This document shows positions 10,301 through 21,699 of a stretch of 64,000 nt of DNA, one piece after another. Each line of letters opens with the position of its first letter. The first letter of the stretch is position 1. The translations under genes were made by a program, and so were the position numbers. The stretch lies in assembly GCA_030734395.1 (NCBI GenBank), contig JAUZTG010000029.1:3782001-3846000 (forward strand). Direction: 5' to 3'. The DNA is from Sarocladium kiliense (Eukaryota > Ascomycota > Sordariomycetes > Hypocreales > Sarocladiaceae). The notes under the pieces are model-generated. The model had not been told where the DNA came from and searched no databases. It saw only the letters and a program-made list of their open reading frames with translations.

Positions 10301-13300
10301 ATATCTTCCGTGTGGGAGGCTGCGGCAAAAGCTCGCCGATTGAAGCCAGAGTACGGCCCTTTCTTGAGAGAGGACTGCCTAAGAGGGCTTTTCCCTCTGG
10401 ATGAAGAGGTCCACTTCTTGTTAGGAGACCGAGAAACATCGCCAAAGCCGTAAGTGAACACCGGATCTTGCAAGTGACATCAGGTGTGTATTAATGCACC
10501 GCCGTAGGCCCAAACCGGGTCACCCGAGCTGGCAGGCGACGGGCGGATATGACCTTCTTGACAAGTTCCACTATGCCTTCGGCGAATATGAATTCACGAC
10601 ACCTAGTCAAGCAGTGCGGGCGCTAGAGCGAGGAGAAGAGCAATCGGCGCTCAGACTCTCAGGGGCTATATCTGTATCGACTCTCATTTGGACGTGCATC
10701 ACGGATGATGCGCCAGAAGCTCTCCGCAAGGTGTTAACGTCTGTTGATAATCTGGAATGGCTCCAAAGTGTTCCTGGACATATCATGTACCGCCGAAAGA
10801 AACATGAAGGCTGGAGTAGCACGACTGGCAAGGACCTGAGGACTGAACGTCGAAAGGGCTGGACAAGCCCATGGCCTCCAGCTTCCGTTGAACTATACAA
10901 TGCAGGGACAAGACTCACATCCGAGTCTCAGGCTTTATTCGAAGTATTGGCTAACTGGACGGAGGCTTCCACTTCCCCATCGAGCAATGCTCAGCAACTC
11001 TGGGATGCGGGAGGGTTCTTGAGTTCATCTCTCTGCTGTCGACTTGTCAAAGCTGGCGCTCTCCTCGACCGAGAGTTATGGAAGGACCACCGAACGGCTC
11101 TGCATATTGCGGCCACATTGTGGGAACATGATCTGATAAGATTACTTATAGAGCTTGGAGCGGATCCAGCTGTCCGGTCGCCAAATGGATACAATGCTCT
11201 GCATTGGTTCCTCAGACCCGAGAGGGCCTTCACTGGAGAAGACCCAAACCGCGTTACCTCAGCGAGACGGCGGAGAGATACACAAATAGGCAAGCCACGC
11301 CACGAGAAAAGTCGAATCGCGGCGTCGGTCAAGGCACTTGTACGACCAGTGGCCAATCAGGGATCCATAGTCAACGTCACCTGTGGTCATGGGGCGACGC
11401 CTTTGATGCTTGCCGCACGGTACTCTCCAACAGCCACGAGGAGTTTGCTGGTGCTGGCATCAGATCCTGAAAGGCGAGACGAGAAGGGTCGTACGGCACT
11501 GATGCACTTCTTTCTCGGAGCTTTCAAAGGTCGATCTATTCGAATATTGAAGTATCTCCTCGATGCTGGTGCGGACAGCCAAGCAGCTGATCTTCACAAG
11601 ACTACGGTTCTGGGCTACTGGGCACACCGCGTTTTGCGTCAGAAACTGGCCAGCCTGTACGCCGGATCTAACTCATACAACAAGGCATTCCATCTCATGG
11701 CCAGCGTTGGTCCTCTTTCTCAACGAGAAGTATTGATTCAGGAACTAAAGAGCCTGGAAATACCTCTTGTGGTCGCAGCGCGCCTAGGTAATGCTGAACT
11801 ATGTTGGGCCCTCTTAGCCTCTGGTGCACATCCGGACAAACATGGTGTTCCCAAAAACAGCTCAATCGGTCGGAATTCCGGGAGCGAGGCGAGCGATCTC
11901 GAGGACCTGGCGTGGAATCCGCTCATGGTCGCATTACATGCGAAAGCTTACGTGACCTCTGCGGTGCTTCTCGCTTATGGAGCCGATGCTGGCTTCCAGG
12001 TCCCGGCGCGAAAGAGGACCAAATACAACAAGTACCGTCTTCTTAACGGGCAACTGACACCGCTTCACATAGCTGTTGGAGTCGATGGCCGCGATGGTTG
12101 GTATAGCCACATCCCGAACATTTCCCTGACCAGCAGCGAGCGCCATACTTGTGCATTCAATGCAGCGACTCACCCAGACCACCCAGTCACAGCGATATCA
12201 GGCATGGAAATGCGGAGCAAACGTCAGAAGGCGGACTACGCCAAGTTCCGTGCCAGAGAGTACGATGTGCCTAGTTCCGATGTAAGTGATCTGCTTGCTA
12301 TCATGAGGCTCTTCTGTGGCTAAGCGCACATGTTGATCGATAATAGTCAGAATATGAGATTCAGAGATTTGTCTTTTCGAATGATAGCACGAACGCGTCT
12401 AAGACACCATTTGATACCCTCTTTGGCTCGCCACTCACCCCTGAAGATCCGTTAAATCCGCTTCTAGCGGTTGCCACGGGCGAGGATTGCACGTCATCCG
12501 AACGTCGAGAAGCGATTGTGGAATATATGCTTGAACATGGTGCACCGGTGAACGCAAAGACGCAGGCAGGAATCACCCCCTTACTCGCTGCGGTTGGCCG
12601 AGGGCGACTGGATCTCACCAAGATTCTTCTCAAGCATGGGGCCGACCCCAATTTGGCCGCTGACGGAGGCTGCACACCCTTGATTGTTGCAGCATGGGAT
12701 GGTCACCGAGACCTTATAGACGCCCTCATTGAATCAGGCGCCAACCCAGATGCGCAGCTCGACTCTGTTCAGCCTGATAAATGCAACTGCGTCCAATTTG
12801 TCGATTGGACGCACTACACCTTTGACAACTGCTACGCGCCCCTCACTGCCCTGGTGGTCGCAGCGAAGCGTGGCCATTACGGTGTTGTCGAGGCGCTTCT
12901 TGCTCACGGAGCAGATCCAAACCATCCTATAGAACACCACGCCCACGGTAGGCTACTTACGAGGCGTGAACGGCGCCTTGCGGGACGCCTGAATACACCA
13001 GAGTCCTCTGACACGGATCCAGAACCAGATCCTCAACGATGGGACGGCTGCTTCAGTATCGGAACTGCGCTGACGTGGGCTCGAGGGAAGGTACGGGACC
13101 TCCTTCTGCTTCACGGTGCTGATGATACAGTGGAAAGGGCTCCTCGACGATGCGACTGCCCAGTGATTGAGGAAAAGGAAGTGAAGAGTAAATGGATGGG
13201 AGGCTCTGACGATGAGTATCCCACGAGTGAAGAGAGCGGCTCAGATACAGACTTGCCGTGGCGAAGACGTCGTCGAAACAGAATTCTCACGCCGCAGGAT

Positions 13301-13321
13301 AGTAGCTCGGAGTCTTCTTGA
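7341..13321 (+). CDS. NLR-like STAND receptor: nucleoside phosphorylase, NACHT and ankyrin repeats
   Basis: Six exons: 7341-8334, 8390-8497, 8555-9989, 10051-10449, 10508-12281, 12347-13321. The five introns are 55, 57, 61, 58 and 65 nt and all joins keep frame (1894 aa). Residues 1-330 form a PNP_UDP (phosphorylase/nucleosidase) domain starting YSVGWISALPVESVAAL, with the substrate-site motif FEMEAAGLMN and the Asp of RGICDYSD. Residues about 335-430 are a linker with an Asn/Gly/His-rich patch. NACHT starts near 433 with Walker A AEAGGGKST (Lys about 441), Walker B IICVLDAVDE and sensor KFVVTSRPY. Ankyrin repeats lie at about 1173-1400 and 1627-1760, for example GITPLLAAVGRGRLDLTKIL. The tail is acidic and Ser-rich. 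Fungal NLRs of this build are thought to sense non-self through the repeats, oligomerise through NACHT and fire the N-terminal effector. The trigger and reaction are unknown here. Confidence 0.93.
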
Positions 13322-15359
13322 GCTGAAAGATGTCGAGGTCATTGTAGCCATAAACATACAAGTATGTCATCCATCATCCGACTGTGATGACCATCCTCCA
13401 ATGGCAACTCTACGGCTCGTCATGACGTAGAAAGGACCGTGACCTCAAGATCACGGAGTAAGCTAAATAATTGTCTTTGAAGCGGAGCTCAGGGAATTCT
13501 TACGAGCCCAAAACCCTGGCGCTGAAGCTCACGCACTTCGCGAAAGTTCATAAGGACAGACCTAGCGCGCGCCTCCGAGTTATACACACGGACTGTGGAA
13601 CTCCTCCACATGTATCATCCCAATCAAACATTGAGGATTACTTGTGATCAGGTGTCGCCTTGGAAGTGGGATTCCTGCAAAGGGTAACTCATAATGATGC
13701 TTACCGGTCGCCTGCCTTTCCACAAGGTATTGCACGGGGCCCTCCCACCGGTGATACTCAAGATGTGAGTTCTTGCGCAGTGGCGAACTACGACAAACGC
13801 CGCATGCGGTGAGCTCGCAGCGTTCTTCTCTGCTTCTACAAGAGAATGCCAGCTGCAAGTGGAGAGTCGAGACGAAGAATGATGTGGCTTGAGCAGTCGT
13901 CGAACTTTCAGTGTCATATCTGCCAGGGACGAGACACGCCGTAAAGGATCTCGACCCGAGTCTGCTGTCAACGTCAGCTGGCCACTTCAGGTTGACACCA
14001 CGATACTGCTGAAATGCACTTGGATCATGACGTGTCCACGGTTCAGAAGCGAAGTGAGTTAGTATGTTCACACTGAATCCTCTGGCGGAGTTTGACACTT
14101 GCGGCTTGGGCAGCCTTTTTTTTCTATCCAACCCTAAAGCGGAAACAGTCGAGCAGACATCAAACCTGTAGTGATGAAGCCTTTAGGCTAGAACAACCTT
14201 GCGAACTTCGCAGGGTTGACGCATTGCAGAGTTACGTGAAGTTAACGGAAACGATCGAGCGGCAGGGAAGGGAGGGACAGCGACGGATGCTATTCTTGAA
14301 AGGGAATGTAGATTGAAGACATTGTACCCAAGTTCCTTGGTCTTGAACCGTGTACCATCTCAAGTGGCAAACCTCTCCCACCGGGCACCGTGATAGAGGA
14401 TACGCAGATTGCCAACCTTCCAAGGGTCGTTCACGGGCCGCCGAAACATGTTTAAGATTGGTAATCGATAGTTTTCGCACTGGATCACCACTATGGGATG
14501 ATCCACTTGGTGGCATGGAGGCCAGGAACTTTAAAGTCTCGACTATGAAGCGTCCAACGGGGTTCCAGATGAATTCTGGCCTCATTTCTCTGAATGCCAG
14601 TGTCTTAGACCCTGATCTGCACTGATCGACGGATGAGGCACGTGTGGGATTTCTGGCTCGGTCGATGATATGCTAAACGTGGTATTGAAGTATGTGAGCA
14701 ACGGGCGCTGCATAGCAGAGCCAATGCGTTGAAACTGACTCTTCTTCGCCCTACCCCCTTACTATGCCGCTTTCAGTTCTTTTCATGGAGAGATTAGGGA
14801 TTCATTGGCCAGCAACATCCGCCGGGGATACTTCAGCTGGCCTGGTTCTCACAAAGCTGGGGAAACATTCCAGAAAAAGCACTACCGGTCTGAAGCTTTT
14901 TGATCCTTCGTAACCGACACTGCGCTAGAGTATGTTGTAGTCCGGCTCGTTCCCGCGGATAGCTTGACAGGCGGAACCTTCCCCTCGGCTTCTCCTGCCG
15001 ACGTAGCGGACCTTTCGTTGCTTTTGGGAACGCCACAATGGAGCAGAAGCCACTCGGGCGGATGAGTAATGGATGACAGATGGGAATTAGGCGAATTAGA
15101 TGACGGAGGCTAGTAGATGTCTAAGACCAGCTAGGCAGGGGGATCATCGCTCCCTTTGGCAAAGGAACAACGGCTTCAGCGAAGGCAACAATCCCCTCTA
15201 ACCCAGCATCTGACGCGAACAAGGAGCTTCTGTGTTGAAATTTGAAAATCATGGTAGTCACTAAAGTGGTGGTGAGTTCAAGCCAAATCGTGGATCAGTG
15301 TATATCCGTGAACGCCATTCACGATTAGGGCTCCTGGCATTCCCACTAACACTATCTCC
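13322..15359. other. Intergenic region of 2 kb, nothing recognised
   Basis: No frame here has convincing protein features. The longest (13580-14131, minus, 183 codons) lacks a domain, signal peptide or splice partner. The region separates the NLR-like gene from the cell-surface genes. Confidence 0.45.
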
Positions 15360-16064
15360 TTACACGTTAAAACCCACAAAGAACACAGACATAAGCAAAA
15401 TCTCCACCGCCCTCTTGAGATCCATTTTGAACATGGAAGCCGCAGAGACCTCGACGGTCTTGCCAGCATCGGACTCATTGTCGCTACCGTCATTCCCGGC
15501 GCCGCCCACATCGCTTGCTGCTGTTGGCTGCTCTTCAGTACTGTCTGAGTCTCCCGAAATGCCTTCAGGCTCGTTGGTTGGGGCTGGCACAGAGTCATCG
15601 GACTTTTCAGGCTCCCCGGAAGAGCCCTGGGAGTTGGCAGACGACTCTCCAGTAGGTGCCGCAGGATCAGGGACCGTCAACGTGTAGGTCAGAGGCCCGT
15701 CAGCGCAAGTGTCGCAAACTGTCGTAGTGATATTGAATCCAGGAGGACACCCATCGTGAGAAAGACGCAGCTCACAAGGCGAGATTGACGACCCATCGCA
15801 TCCGAATGCCATCGTATAGGTATGAGGAGCCACGCCAGTGGGAACACCCCCAGCGTTGGTGCCCATGCTGGGCAAGACCGTGGTGTAAGTCACGGTGCAC
15901 ATTGCGTCTTTCGGCGACACAATACTCTTCGTGGGCAGAATATTGGTCACAGTGACTGGGGCTGCCCTTGCCTGAACAGCCTTTTTGCAATTGTGCTCCG
16001 AAGCAGCATGGCTAGTAGAGGCCAGGGCCAGCGAAAGAAGGAAGGAAGACTTGTGTGGATACAT
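15360..16064 (-). CDS. Secreted mucin-like cell-surface protein, possibly GPI-anchored
   Basis: A 234-aa frame without introns. The first 20 or so residues (MYPHKSSFLLSLALASTSHA) look like a signal peptide. A region with seven Cys follows, including CDGSSISPCEL and CDTCADG, which could form a small disulphide-bonded domain. About 70 residues rich in Ser, Pro, Gly, Glu and Asp come next, as in O-glycosylated stalks. The C-terminus ends in a short hydrophobic stretch (AVEILLMSVFFVGFNV) directly at the stop, as in GPI-anchored proteins. The likely place is the plasma membrane or cell wall. The family is not recognised. It diverges in orientation from the large adhesin 1.4 kb away. Secretion is well supported; the anchor is less certain because the terminal hydrophobic stretch is short. 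Confidence 0.75.
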   Translation of the reverse strand: MYPHKSSFLLSLALASTSHAASEHNCKKAVQARAAPVTVTNILPTKSIVSPKDAMCTVTYTTVLPSMGTNAGGVPTGVAPHTYTMAFGCDGSSISPCELRLSHDGCPPGFNITTTVCDTCADGPLTYTLTVPDPAAPTGESSANSQGSSGEPEKSDDSVPAPTNEPEGISGDSDSTEEQPTAASDVGGAGNDGSDNESDAGKTVEVSAASMFKMDLKRAVEILLMSVFFVGFNV

Positions 16065-17494
16065 CGAGGAGACGTATCGGAAGATGCAAAGATAGTGATG
16101 AGCACCGAGGAAAAGGGATAATCAACAGCCAGGTGAAGCTTCACGGGTTATTCCCTCACCTCAGCCCTTCACGGTAAGGTAAGATATATGTACTGAACTC
16201 CTCGACATTCCCAAAAGTCTGACTTGACAAAACCAAGACTTGGATTGTTGGCTGCTTCCATATCCCAGCACTACTCAATTTCCGGCGAGGAATCTGAATG
16301 AGCCTGGTGTCAAGATCTAGACCCGAAGTTTGAGTTCGTAGCAGCTGTGGATCTTCGCGACTCAGCTCCAGAGAATCATCTGGCCTCAAATGCCTCTGGG
16401 TTAATTGGGGTTCTGGACCTCCACCATGGACCTCTAAGCGAGCTCTGCTTGCAGTTGAAGACGCCAGAGTCTCACCTTGGCCTTATTGCTAGTCCAGAAA
16501 CTCCACACCGTCGGTACGTAAGCTGGCACCCTTCTCTACTTGTAGGACCATAAAGACTGTCTAGAGAGGAGCTTACAATTAGGAAGCATCTGATTTCAAA
16601 TGGCTGGAGAGAAAGTCCTTGAACGACGTTGGAAAATCCAACAGTCGTACACTTGAAGGGACTTTGGCCAGGGAGAGATCTATAATCGTGACAGTAGTTG
16701 GCAAGGATAGCCCCTGTTCGACCCGGCTGCCAGTGACAAAATAGGCAAGAGCTTATATTGCTTCAGTAGCGATAGGCTTCCTACGGAATCCCATGTTGTT
16801 CATCACAAGGGGCCGGAGTGGTCCATTCAGCCCTGCCCTTAACCAAGCGGCCTAATCACATACTCTTCCGGCGTGACGAATCGCGTAGTGGAACAGCTGA
16901 GCGGATTCCCACGACTTCTTTGACTTTGAACAAGCTAGGAAGTAACCCAAAGTGTATATACGACCACTCGTGGCTTGAGCCAATGCTGGTGAACCCCATG
17001 ATTTTCCCCTTGCGGGCTTTAGAGTTGAAACCCCTTGAGCTGGAGACAAGAACTGAGGAATGTCGCGTGTCTGATATCAGGTCATGTGCCAGTGAGGCGT
17101 ACACGCACAGTGCTTTGAATGGAAGCTAGGATGAACCGTCCTCCTTGTCTCTCAGGTTGAGCAACCTCTGGGCACTTGGCCGGGTTTCGGTCTCTGCATT
17201 AGATGCCACTCTGACGAATCCTGACCAAGGAATGGTGGATGTTCTTCCGCTATGCACCTTCGCTTAAAGCATATCACATAACCGGAAACAGACAGAACAC
17301 AAGACTTGACAACATTTCGCGAGGATCTAATGGTATGTGGACCTGAGTTAATCTCAGCCTAGATCGAAGGCCTTTCGTGAATCCTTAGCATGCCTTTTTC
17401 CGGCATCTTACTGATTCCAAACTTCAGCATCAGCGGGCATCACATATAAGCTGTTGATAACTGGACATCATGATAGAAGCGGAGGAACCTGTCT
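16065..17494. other. Divergent intergenic region between two cell-surface genes
   Basis: About 1.4 kb between the mucin-like gene (minus) and the adhesin (plus). It must hold both promoters. No coding sequence or RNA gene is recognised apart from the TATA-like element listed separately. Confidence 0.5.
17443..17450 (+). promoter_or_regulatory. TATA-like element upstream of the adhesin gene
   Basis: CATATAAG lies about 45 bp before the first in-frame ATG (17495) and about 80 bp before the second (17531). The spacing to the second fits a usual transcription start a little better, so translation may begin at 17531. Confidence 0.4.
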
Positions 17495-20400
17495 ATGTTT
17501 TCATCATACAGTCTCCAGTTGACTTCGATCATGGTCACGTATTCTCCATTCAGTTATCTCTCCCTAGCAGGGTTTATGCTGTTGCTGGATCTCGCCAGCG
17601 CCAGTCCCGCTCCCAGAGACTGTCAAGAAGACCTCCCGTTTGTTGTAATAATCGATCGGACACCCATCTTTATCAGTACTCTCGTTTGCTCTGATACGGC
17701 CTTGACCTTTGGTACAACAAGAATCAATGTGACATCAGCACCAACACTTCTGGTCACCAGCTTCGACGTTGTCGCTACCAGCACATCGACCATTGACAGG
17801 TGAGTTTCTCCCTAATCATAGTCTTCAGGGCATATTTGCTAAGTTTCTCAGCGATGACCCTGTTACGTCCTTCACTGGCCCGTATGTTACTGTGACGGGT
17901 GGTCAATGGACCGGAACGGGCCAAACTTCTTTGACAGTTCCGCCGTCAAATGGCAAAGGACCTGGTACAGTCTACGTGTTCGACCCCTCGAAGCCTGCAC
18001 ACTTTACAGGGCCATACACAACTATACAGGGTGGATCATGGACCGGCATCGGTACGACAGCAGTAACCATGGCTCCATCTCCTGGCGATCCAACTGGCAC
18101 GGTCGTGATCCTTAAGCCCACTAATGGAGGGGATCTGTTTACTGGTCCCTATACAACCTTGACAGGGGGGTCCTGGACAGGCTCAGACGCGACTTTCATT
18201 ACCGTGCCTCCATCATCCGGGGATAAGACTGGCACAGTGATTGAGCTACTGCCTAGTACCACCAATACCATCTTTACCGGGCCGTACACTACGATTGATG
18301 GAGGCCAATGGACCGGCTCGGGATCAACTGCCATCACGATGGCTCCTGATGAAGGGGACCCGACTGGCACCGTCATTGTTCTTCATCCCCAGACAAACGC
18401 GCCAACCTTCACCGGACCCTACACAACTATCACTGGTGGTCAGTGGCCAGGGCCGGGACAATCAACCTTGACACTTCCTCCAAGTGGCACAGGCCAGGTT
18501 GGCACGAAGGTCATCTTCACTGCGCCTCAAAGCACAACAGTATTCACTGGTCCTTATACTACTGTGAATGGTGGGCCCTGGACCGGCTCAGGCGAGTCCA
18601 CTTTGACCTTGCCGCCCAGTGGATCAGGAACTGTTGGGACCAAGGTCATATACACGCCAGGCCAGACAACTGCACCCTTCACTGGACCGTACACCACCAT
18701 CACTGGTGGCCCATGGACTGGCTCTGGGCAGAGCACACTGACTCTTGCTCCTGAAGGTACAGACTCAATCGGAACGAAGGTCATCTTCACTCCACCTGCC
18801 ACAACGCAGGGTCCGTTCACAGGACCATATACTACCATCACTGGGGGCCAGTGGACCGGTTCTGGAGAGTCAACTTTGACCCTCGCACCGAGCGGCACTG
18901 ATGGAACAGGGACTAAGGTTATCTTCACACCACCTGGAACTACTGCAGGGCCATTCACTGGACCATATACGACTATCACGGGCGGACAATGGACTGGCTC
19001 TGGGGAGTCGACTTTGACCCTCCCACCAAGCGGCACTGATGGAACAGGGACTAAGGTTATCTTCGCACCTGTAGGTCATTCGTTCAGCATCTCCTTGTCT
19101 TCAGGCTTAACTAACGCTGGTATTCTATCGCAGGCTGCCGAGACCTCTAGCGATGGTTCTGGCAATGCCGTCTCAAGCTCCGCTGTGAATAGCCAGTCTT
19201 CAGGGGCCGCAACTGAAGTGGGCGCGTCATCTGGAACCGTTGGTACTGAGGCAAGTAGCACCCTTTTTATCGAGTCAAGCAGTGCGACGGGGAACGCAGA
19301 GGCATCGAGTACGGTGTCTGGTAGTACGGAGTCGACAGGCAGCGCTGTCAATAGCGAATCCTCGAGTTCAGGAGTTCTCAATACTGAGACTACTGCCACC
19401 GAAGATGCCGCAGCTTCCACAGACGTGGACACAGTTACGTCTACAGGAGAGGCCATCGTGTCTGAGACTTCCGAAGCCGCAAGTTCTGATACCAGTGCAG
19501 CCACGGCCAGTTCTGATACTGCCTTTACCACCGATACAGGGGTCTCCACAGAGACGACTGATGATTCTACGTTGTCCTCGTCAATACTGCCAGAGTCTAT
19601 GTCAGACAGCGTTGATCCTGAGCTAACCTCATCCTCTCAGACTAGTTCGCAGGCCTCTGAGACAACAGGTGAAGCCGCCAACACTTCCACAGTATCCCAA
19701 ACAACGACGTCTGCGCAGGTTGATTCGTCTACAGTGGACACAACTTCATCTGAATCCACCGCAGGCAGTGAGGAAACCGCCTCGTCTGTTGATCTAGAAT
19801 CCACTTCGTCTGAAGAGGCGGCATCCTCTAGCAGCGCTGATGAAGCCGCTACCACCAGGGATGCTGCAGCGACCTCATCCGGCGAGGCCGCAGCAACATC
19901 GTCAAATGATGCTGAGGCTACCTCATCCGGAGATAATGAAGCCACCTCAACCGGTGATGTAGAGCAGACAACCGCTACAGAGGATCCAGCAACATCCTCT
20001 GGCGATATTGAAGCTACTTCGTCTGGGGACGCTGAGGCTACCTCTTCTGGTGATCCAGAGGCAACTTCTTCAGGCGAGGCCGAAGCCACTTCATCTGCCG
20101 AGCCAGCGGCCACTTCTAGTACAGATGAGACATCGTCAGCAGCCGAAGAGACCACATCTACCGCGGAATCCACTACAGCAGATACCGAGTCTGAGGTCAT
20201 TCCCTCCACTACGCTCCCAGTCTCAACCTCCTCAACCATCACCGAGTGCGTCATCACAGCCACTGGAACCAGCGAGTACTGCGCGACTGGCCTGCCAGGA
20301 GGCTGTGCAGATCTTCCCACAACCAACGGCCTCGCCCTTGTGCCAGTCGTCGCAACCTGTATCGTCGATCTCGGACCCTTTGCCGCCGGTAACGTCCTCA

Positions 20401-21161
20401 CCTGTCTCACCACTAGTGTCGGCATCTTCACTGCTGGATCGGACATTGCCGAGTGTATACTCACTGCGCTCGAGTCCCAATGCATCACCACCCTTCCCCA
20501 ACCATGTGTTGACTTGCAGGACTCCAACGGTTTGGCTCTCGTGGCGGATGTGGCTCAATGCACTGTTGCCCTTGGGCCCTTTGCAGTTGGTAGCGCCGCG
20601 ACTTGTCTTGCAACTGGTAGTATCGGCAGTAGCACCACCGGTATCAGCATTGTTGACTGCTTGGAGATCGCTTTCGGCTTTCAGAGCGGCGTCACGACCG
20701 TCACGGATCTCGCTCTTTGCAGCCCAACGGCAGCTCCGACGACAGCCCCAGTCCAGATCTGCGCAGATGTACCGTCACCTTGCCAAAGCCTCTCCTCTGT
20801 CAACGGTCTTGCCCTTATTGCTGCCATCCCAGCCTGTACTGCAGCACTGGGTGTATTCGCAACGGGAAATATCGCGACGTGTTTGGGCACTGATCTCATC
20901 TCATCCACCACGCTGGGTGAGACGATCGTCACTTGTCTGGGAGATGCGTTGGAGGATCAGTGTATCGACTCTCTCCCCGAGCCGTGCCTGAACCTTCAGG
21001 ATAACAATGTCGCCCAGTTGGTGATCAATTTGCCCCTTTGCACGGTAGCGCTCGGTCCATTCGCTGCTGGCGCTGCGGCAACCTGTCTGTCTTCTGGATT
21101 GACGAACGGCAACTCGGTCATCAGTTGCCTGAACGACGCGCTCTTTACTCAGGCACTGTGA
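17495..21161 (+). CDS. Large secreted flocculin-like adhesin with three repeat regions
   Basis: Two exons, 17495-17799 and 17852-21161, joined by a 52-nt intron (GTGAGT donor, TTCTCAG acceptor, GCTAAG branch) to read IDSDDPVTSFTGP; 1204 aa. A signal peptide ends near SPAPRDC. An internal Met at 17531 gives a cleaner signal peptide and 1192 aa. Nine tandem units of 44-46 aa follow, each opening FTGPYTTITGG and containing WTGSG and TLxPSG...GTKVIF. The Trp-Thr-Gly, Thr-rich and Gly-Thr-x-Val-Ile layout resembles the flocculin/agglutinin repeats of yeast adhesins. A stalk of about 370 Ser/Thr/Ala/Glu-rich residues comes next, then four Cys-rich units, with no clear GPI signal at the end (ALFTQAL). 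The likely role is adhesion at the hyphal wall. Exact ligand and anchoring are unknown. Confidence 0.88.
17871..19075 (+). repeat. Nine tandem coding repeats of 132-138 bp
   Basis: Units begin at 17871, 18003, 18138, 18273, 18408, 18543, 18678, 18816 and 18954. Each opens with a codon series for FTGPY. The last two or three units (18678 onward) look more alike than the first four, suggesting recent duplication at the 3' side. The unit length is always a multiple of three, so copy-number change would keep the frame. Confidence 0.92.
19861..20115 (+). repeat. Degenerate Ser/Thr/Glu coding repeats in the adhesin stalk
   Basis: About ten short units of the type EATSSGDA (24 bp, sometimes 27 or 30) encode the end of the stalk. 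They fit an extended, O-glycosylated spacer that holds the repeat head away from the wall. Confidence 0.75.
20238..21155 (+). repeat. Four cysteine-rich C-terminal coding repeats
   Basis: Four diverged units of about 60-80 aa share the pattern LPxPCxDLQDxNGLALV, then VxxCxVALGPFA, then ATCL, each with about five or six Cys. Even Cys spacing suggests intramolecular disulphides. I do not recognise a named domain. Confidence 0.75.
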
Positions 21162-21699
21162 ACTGAGGGTGAGACTGGGTATAATTGAATGGCAACCTTC
21201 AGCAATTCAGACAAATACCAGTGAAAGGATTACCCAAGTCTTGGCAATTGAGCTTCCCAGATAGTTTCCTCTCTTGTCTCATTATGTAGATGGATGCTTT
21301 TAGTCTCCCGACGAATATAGCCACCTGCTTCAATTCCCTGCCGAGCTTTCGATATCAATGTTGAACCTCGACTGAGGGTTCTCGACTCACTCGCTTGTCT
21401 ATTCACCTCCCACTCCCCCAGCATCTGATGGACCGTACATGGATACACAAGGTTGTGGACATTAAACTCCCAGACTCAGTTCTATCTCCCATTACATGTA
21501 TGCTGTATCCTTTGAACCCACAAAGTCCAGACTGTAGATCTCGCTCGCGACAAGATCCCTGAAACACGAAGCCACAACACGTATTTGGAGCAACACATGC
21601 GTAATCCCGGCATGCATCCATTGGACTTTTCAATATCCTCCTTCCTGTAGGTCATTCTCTCTATTCGATAGTGCAACGCCCTCCCCCTTCCACGCCTGC
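21162..21699. other. Convergent 3' region, nothing else seen
   Basis: About 540 bp between the 3' ends of the adhesin (plus) and threonine deaminase (minus) genes. It should contain the two 3' UTRs. No further gene is recognised. Confidence 0.5.

Noticed and set aside
13580..14131. 183-codon open frame on the minus strand
   Set aside because: No recognisable motif, signal or neighbouring exon; looks like chance in intergenic DNA.
17871..19075. Regular repeats considered as a CRISPR-like array
   Set aside because: Units are coding, 132-138 bp long, without alternating spacer structure, in a fungal gene.
19637..20527. 296-codon antisense frame inside the adhesin
   Set aside because: Its Ser/Ala/Val/Glu pattern is the mirror of the sense Ser/Thr/Ala repeats, so it follows from the repeat codons.
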